A stretch of DNA of 64,000 nt from Streptomyces sp. ISL-66 (lineage in GTDB: Bacteria; Actinomycetota; Actinomycetes; Streptomycetales; Streptomycetaceae): assembly GCF_018614135.1 (NCBI RefSeq), contig NZ_JAGGOW010000048.1:1-64000 (forward strand), in the 5' to 3' direction. Position 1 is the first letter of the stretch. Each line of letters starts with the position of its first letter. Position numbers and translations under genes: made by a program. The notes beneath the pieces are model-generated. The model did not search any database and was not told the DNA's origin. It worked only from the letters and a program-made list of their open reading frames with translations. This document shows positions 60,526 to 64,000 of this stretch, one piece after another.

Positions 60526-60984
60526 TCAGGGATTGGTCCAGGCGTCAGGGGCCTCGGCCAGCGCCGACACGTCAGCGGGCAGGTCGGACGAGGCGACGTC
60601 GGCCAGCGTCACTCCGTCGAGGATCTCGCGCACGTTGGCCCGCAGGGCGATCCACAGGGGGAGGAGCGCCTGGGCGGGGCCCGTGTAGGACAGGTCCGGG
60701 GGGCGGACTCCGCGCACCGAGACGAGTGGTCCGTCCACGACGCGGATGACGTCCGCGATGCTGATGGACCGGGCGGGCTTGGCCAGCCGGTAGCCGCCGT
60801 TGCCGCCGCGCTGGCTGAGCACGAGGCCGCCCCGGCGCATGTCGTTCAAGATGCCTTCGAGGAACTTGTGCGGGATGTCCTGGGCCTCGGCGATGGCTTC
60901 GGCCTTCACCGGGTCGTCATCCTGTGACGCGGCGAGCTGCAGCGCGGCACGTACCGCGTAGTCCGCCCTGGCTGAGATCCGCAT
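60526..60984 (-). CDS. Rrf2 family regulator without Fe-S cysteines
   Basis: A 152-residue regulator: ISARADYAVRAALQLAAS, AIAEAQDIPHKFLEGILNDM, GGLVLSQRGGNGGYRLAKPA and VIRVVDGPL are family segments. It has no cysteine, so it cannot bind the Fe-S cluster of IscR/NsrR-type members and belongs with cluster-free members such as CymR. ATG at 60984 with GAGGGATG upstream. The next gene on the same strand side is an SfnB/DszC-like flavoprotein, so sulfur supply is a plausible signal. The 5' neighbour gap is 105 bp. Confidence 0.9.
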   Translation of the reverse strand: MRISARADYAVRAALQLAASQDDDPVKAEAIAEAQDIPHKFLEGILNDMRRGGLVLSQRGGNGGYRLAKPARSISIADVIRVVDGPLVSVRGVRPPDLSYTGPAQALLPLWIALRANVREILDGVTLADVASSDLPADVSALAEAPDAWTNP

Positions 60985-61089
60985 GCGGACATCATCCCTC
61001 ATGCCGTCGGGGCGTCCGTCGCGGGAGGCGGGGCGGGCCGCCGGCCGCCGGGCAGGAGCCGGGTGGCCGGCGACGGAGGGGTCCGGCCG

Positions 61090-62304
61090 TCAGTGGAAGG
61101 CCGCCGCCACGGCGCGGTGCGAGCCGTTGAGGTAGTGCTCGCCGATGGAGCGCAGGCGGTGCGCGGCAGGGTGGTGGGCCGTCAGGACGCGGGCGTTGCG
61201 CCAGAAGCGCTCCAGGCCGGGGGCGTCGGCGAGTTCCAGCACCCGCGCGGTGACGTGCAGGGCGGCCTTCGAGGTCACCGTCTCGGCCGTGGCGACCAGG
61301 GCGGCGACGCCCGCGGGATCCTCGGCGTCGAGCTGCGCGCCTGCGTCGAGGGCCTGCGCCGTCACCTCCGTCGCCCGGCAGACCACGGCGGTGGCGGTTT
61401 GGGCGGCCGAGGCGAGTTCCCCGTACGTCAGGAAGAGGTCCGGGTCCGCGCCGGACAGCCGGTACGCGTGGCCGCCTCTGCTGAGGTCGCGTGCCTCGGT
61501 GAGGGCGCCCTCGACGATGCCGAGGCCGACGTGGCACAGGGCGAGCCGGAGCACCGGCTCGGCGAGCGCGGTGAAGGGTGACGTCGACTCCTCGTCGTGC
61601 GGCCGGCGGCCCAGCACCTGCTCGGGGGTGACGGTGACCCGGTCGAGGACCACCTCGCCCGCGCCGACGACGCGCTGTCCGAGGCGGTCGTGGGCGGGTT
61701 CGACGGTCATGCCCGGCACGCCGGACGGGATCCGTACGACCAGAACGTCACCGGTCACGGCGCAGACGGCGTCGACCACGATCTGGTGGGCGACGGCCAC
61801 CGCCGTGTCCACGAACCGGCGCCCGTTCAGTACGTGGCCGGTGCCGCGCGGTCTCAGTGTGAGGTCCGGCCCGTCGGTGTCGTCGTCGGGTGCGGCAGCG
61901 CGGAGCGCGCCGGTCCACAGCCACTGCTCGCGCACCGACTCCTCTTCGAGGGCGGTCGCGTGGTGGTGGCTCGCGTAGAAGCGTCCGCTCCACGTGTGTA
62001 CGTAGTGGCGGGCGAGTACGTCGCCGACGGAGCTGTCCGCCGCGGCGATCTTCCGTACGACGGAGCAGCCGGTACGCCAGTCCGCCCCGCGGCCCGGCCC
62101 GGGCGGGGTGAGGGCCGCGAGCAGCCCGGCCTCGCGGAGCCGGGCCGCTTCGTCGGTCGGCGGCCTGCCCGCCCGGTCACGGGCGATGGCGTCCGCGGCG
62201 AGGTCGTCCGCCACGTCGCGGGCCGTACGCAGGAGTGCTGCGCGGCGCTGCTCGTCGGTGGACCGGCGGCCGGCGGTGCTCGGTGTGGTCGCCGCGGGCG
62301 TCAC
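61090..62304 (-). CDS. Acyl-CoA-dehydrogenase-fold flavoprotein, SfnB/DszC-like
   Basis: A 404-residue protein with the acyl-CoA dehydrogenase fold: LLRTARDVADDLAADAIARD, AAADSSVGDVLARHYVHTW, VLNGRRFVDTAVAVAHQIVV, LDRVTVTPEQVLGRR and a C-terminal RFWRNARVLTAHHPAAHRLR. The last segment and the lack of an acyl-CoA base are typical of FMN-dependent desulfurisation enzymes (SfnB, DszC). It probably oxidises an organosulfur compound. The GTG at 62304 overlaps the stop of a 27-residue upstream ORF, so its translation is coupled. No flavin reductase gene is beside it. Confidence 0.85.
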   Translation of the reverse strand: MTPAATTPSTAGRRSTDEQRRAALLRTARDVADDLAADAIARDRAGRPPTDEAARLREAGLLAALTPPGPGRGADWRTGCSVVRKIAAADSSVGDVLARHYVHTWSGRFYASHHHATALEEESVREQWLWTGALRAAAPDDDTDGPDLTLRPRGTGHVLNGRRFVDTAVAVAHQIVVDAVCAVTGDVLVVRIPSGVPGMTVEPAHDRLGQRVVGAGEVVLDRVTVTPEQVLGRRPHDEESTSPFTALAEPVLRLALCHVGLGIVEGALTEARDLSRGGHAYRLSGADPDLFLTYGELASAAQTATAVVCRATEVTAQALDAGAQLDAEDPAGVAALVATAETVTSKAALHVTARVLELADAPGLERFWRNARVLTAHHPAAHRLRSIGEHYLNGSHRAVAAAFH

Positions 62305-62384
62305 TGGCAGACCCGGATGCCACCGCGCGGCGCGGGAGCTGGGCGGAGGCGGACGGCGGTCCCAGGGGGGATGGCGGCGGTCAT
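62301..62384 (-). CDS. 27-residue upstream ORF coupled to the SfnB-like gene
   Basis: ATG at 62384 has GGAG 8 nt upstream and reads MTAAIPPGTAVRLRPAPAPR to end in a Cys-Gln. Its TGA overlaps the GTG of the flavoprotein (GTGA). Cysteine-containing leader peptides regulate sulfur genes in several actinobacteria, and a similar role is suggested. Alternatively it is the original N-terminus of the enzyme, split off by a frameshift: the first residues look like SfnB starts. Confidence 0.5.
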   Translation of the reverse strand: MTAAIPPGTAVRLRPAPAPRGGIRVCQ

Positions 62385-62400
62385 GTCGGGTACTCCGCAA

Positions 62401-62692
62401 CGTTGTTGGGAGGTGTCGCCCGGCTGCTCCACCGAATCCCCACCTTCCCCATCGGATTGATAGGAATCTTTGCCCGAACCGGCTTTCCCGACAAGGGTGC
62501 GACCGAATGGTGGACGGTTCGGTCTTGCAATGGAAGATGACGTGGCGTCAGATCGCCGACCGGGTCCGCTCGCGGGGGTGGTAGCGGGTCGCCGCGGCGA
62601 CGGTGTGTGGCGCATCGGCCGCCTCAAACCGTACGGCGCGCATCCCTGCCGGCTTCGGCTCTACGTGCCCGATCACCGGTAGCGACGCGCCA
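62401..62692. other. Promoter region of the SfnB-like gene, possible short plus-strand ORFs
   Basis: About 290 bp. It holds a GATT-GATAGG-AATC inverted repeat (62455-62468). Two short plus-strand frames (one containing MTWRQIADRVRSRGW, one MEDDVASDRRPGPLAGVV) have no good support and are not called as genes. Confidence 0.4.
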
Positions 62693-64000
62693 TCATCCGC
62701 CGGACACGGTCGTCGCGCCGCCCGGGACGGTGTCCGCGCGCGGCGTGGCGGCCGGCGCGAACTGGGTGCGGTACAGCTCCTCGTACCGTCCGCCCACCGC
62801 CAACAGCTCGCTGTGAGTGCCGCGTTCCACGATCCGGCCCTCCTCGACCACCAGGATCAGGTCCGCGGCCTGGACCGTGGAGAGCCGGTGGGCGATCACC
62901 ACGGCGGTCCGGCCCGAGAGGGCCTCGCCGAGGGCCTCCTGGACCGCGGCCTCCGAGGTGGAGTCCAGATGGGCGGTGGCCTCGTCCAGAATCACCACCC
63001 GCTGCCTGGCCAGCAGCAGCCGGGCGATGGTCAGCCGCTGGCGCTCTCCGCCCGACAGCCGGTAGCCGCGCTCGCCGACGACCGTGTCGAGACCGTCCGG
63101 CAGGGAAGCCACGAGGCCGTCGAGGCGCGAGCGGCGCAAGGCCTCCCAGATGTCCTCCTCCGCCGCGTCGGGGCGGGCCAGCAGCAGGTTGGCCCGTACC
63201 GACTCGTGGAAGAGGTGGCCGTCCTGCGTGACCATGCCCAGGGTTTCGCGGATGGAGTCGGCGGTGAGGTCCCGTACGTCGATCCCGCCGAGCCGGACCG
63301 CGCCCGCGTCGGCGTCGTACAGCCGGGGCAGCAGCTGCGCGATCGTCGACTTGCCGGCGCCGGACGAGCCGACCAGGGCGATCATCTGTCCGGGCTCGGC
63401 ACGGAAGGACACCTCGTGAAGCACCTGCGTGCCGCCGCGGGCATCGAGGGTCGCGACCTCCTCCAGGGAGGCGAGCGAGACCTTGTCGGGTGACGGGTAC
63501 CCGAAGGACACCCCGTCGAACTCCACCGTCACCGGACCGTCAGGGACCCGCCGGGCGTCCGGCTTCTGGGAGATCAGCGGCTTCAGGTCGAGGATCTCGA
63601 AGACCCGCTCGAAGCTCACCATGGCGCTCATCACCTCGACCCGCGCCCCGGCGAGTGCGGTCAGCGGCGCGTACAGCCGCGTCAGGAGCAGGGCGAGGGC
63701 GACGACGGACCCCGCGTCCAGGGTGCCGCGCAGGGCGTAGTAGCCGCCCAGGCCGTAGACGAGCGCCAGGGCCAGCGCCGAGACCAGCGTCAGGGCGGTG
63801 ATGAAAGCCGACTGGGCCATGGCCGTGCGGATCCCGATGTCCCGTACCCGGGCCGCCCGCGCCGCGAACTCGGCCGACTCGTCGGCCGGCCGCCCGAACA
63901 GCTTCACCAGCGTCGCGCCCGGCGCGGAGAACCGTTCCGTCATCTGCGTGCCCATCGACGCGTTCAGCGCCGAGGCCTCCCGCTGCATCGAGGCCATCTT
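62693..64000 (-). CDS. ABC exporter (membrane domain plus ATPase), N-terminus beyond window
   Basis: At least 435 residues of a half-size ABC transporter of the multidrug/lipid exporter type. The last membrane helices (AFITALTLVSALALALVYGL, GSVVALALLLTRLYAPLTAL) are followed by a full ATPase: VTVEFDGVSFGYPSP, Walker A VGSSGAGKST, Q-loop GMVTQDGHLFHESVRANLLL, signature YRLSGGERQRLTIAR, Walker B VVILDEATAHLD and H-loop VVIAHRLSTV. The coupling segment MTERFSAPGATLVKLFGRP continues into the window edge, so the true start lies beyond 64000. The cargo is unknown. Confidence 0.93.
   Translation of the reverse strand, partial: KMASMQREASALNASMGTQMTERFSAPGATLVKLFGRPADESAEFAARAARVRDIGIRTAMAQSAFITALTLVSALALALVYGLGGYYALRGTLDAGSVVALALLLTRLYAPLTALAGARVEVMSAMVSFERVFEILDLKPLISQKPDARRVPDGPVTVEFDGVSFGYPSPDKVSLASLEEVATLDARGGTQVLHEVSFRAEPGQMIALVGSSGAGKSTIAQLLPRLYDADAGAVRLGGIDVRDLTADSIRETLGMVTQDGHLFHESVRANLLLARPDAAEEDIWEALRRSRLDGLVASLPDGLDTVVGERGYRLSGGERQRLTIARLLLARQRVVILDEATAHLDSTSEAAVQEALGEALSGRTAVVIAHRLSTVQAADLILVVEEGRIVERGTHSELLAVGGRYEELYRTQFAPAATPRADTVPGGATTVSGG

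Noticed and set aside
62470..62682. Short plus-strand frames before the ABC exporter gene
   Set aside because: No ribosome site with normal spacing and no recognisable family.

Overview
The window is very GC-rich actinobacterial chromosome with strong third-position GC bias, GTG/TTG starts, 4-bp GTGA/ATGA gene overlaps and families typical of Streptomyces: a DasR-type site before a GH18 chitinase, a secreted cholesterol oxidase, GntR/IclR/LacI sugar loci, an XRE-cupin plus DUF6126 pair and a WXG100 protein. I read it as a Streptomyces chromosome segment. The species cannot be told from this sequence alone.

Layout. 1-4.6 kb: an ECF sigma factor whose C-terminal extension carries an anti-sigma-like HxxxCxxC motif (cut by the window edge), a DUF4180/helix-turn-helix pair, and a membrane-anchored P-loop TPR protein. 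4.7-7.4 kb: an IclR regulator divergent from a KDPG-aldolase and PfkB-kinase operon, with a perfect inverted repeat between them. 7.5-10.7 kb: aldo/keto reductase, chitinase with a DasR-like site, and a small anchored exported protein. 11.0-16.6 kb: tRNA-Trp(CCA) followed by an accessory block with an XRE regulator, a four-gene operon of small unknown proteins divergent from an XRE/TPR regulator, a pterin dehydratase, an orphan phage-tail-like gene and a DUF4352-like protein. 16.7-22.5 kb: GNAT, a cobalamin riboswitch controlling a corrinoid/siderophore-type ABC importer, an LRV repeat protein and a VOC protein.

22.6-36.9 kb is a carbohydrate region: a Tat-exported DMF-beta-like protein, a Tat-exported PL8 polysaccharide lyase, an operon of Gfo/Idh/MocA dehydrogenase, DUF993 protein and sugar isomerase/epimerase under a divergent LacI regulator with twin operators, a second isomerase/epimerase, then a D-2-hydroxyacid dehydrogenase and a GH35 beta-galactosidase on either side of a DeoR-LacI hybrid regulator, each with a matching GATCG-NNN-CGATC repeat. 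37-43.8 kb: aldo/keto reductase, an unusual hydrolase-ABC ATPase fusion with its permease, a (CCCAG)n tract and an ATP-dependent DNA ligase. 43.8-51.8 kb: XRE-cupin/DUF6126 with twin operators, a dehydrogenase/CMD pair, cholesterol oxidase, a frameshifted DUF6629 gene, an MFS exporter and the deletion remnant of an S8 peptidase. 51.9-56.4 kb: agmatine-deiminase-like enzyme, a beta-lactamase-fold pseudoenzyme, a tyrosine phosphatase and a WXG100 pair. 56.4-60.3 kb: gluconate permease, gluconokinase and GntR regulator, then a beta-hydroxyacid dehydrogenase. 60.5-64 kb: Rrf2 regulator, an SfnB/DszC-like flavoprotein with a coupled short upstream ORF, and an ABC exporter cut by the window edge.

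The main themes are sugar acid and polysaccharide use (KDG/KDPG, gluconate, chitin, galactosides, PL8 substrates), each with a local regulator and a visible operator, and gene decay or tandem duplication (S8 remnant, DUF6629 frameshift, inactivated beta-lactamase, codon-block duplications). No CRISPR array, rRNA, complete prophage or insertion sequence was seen.
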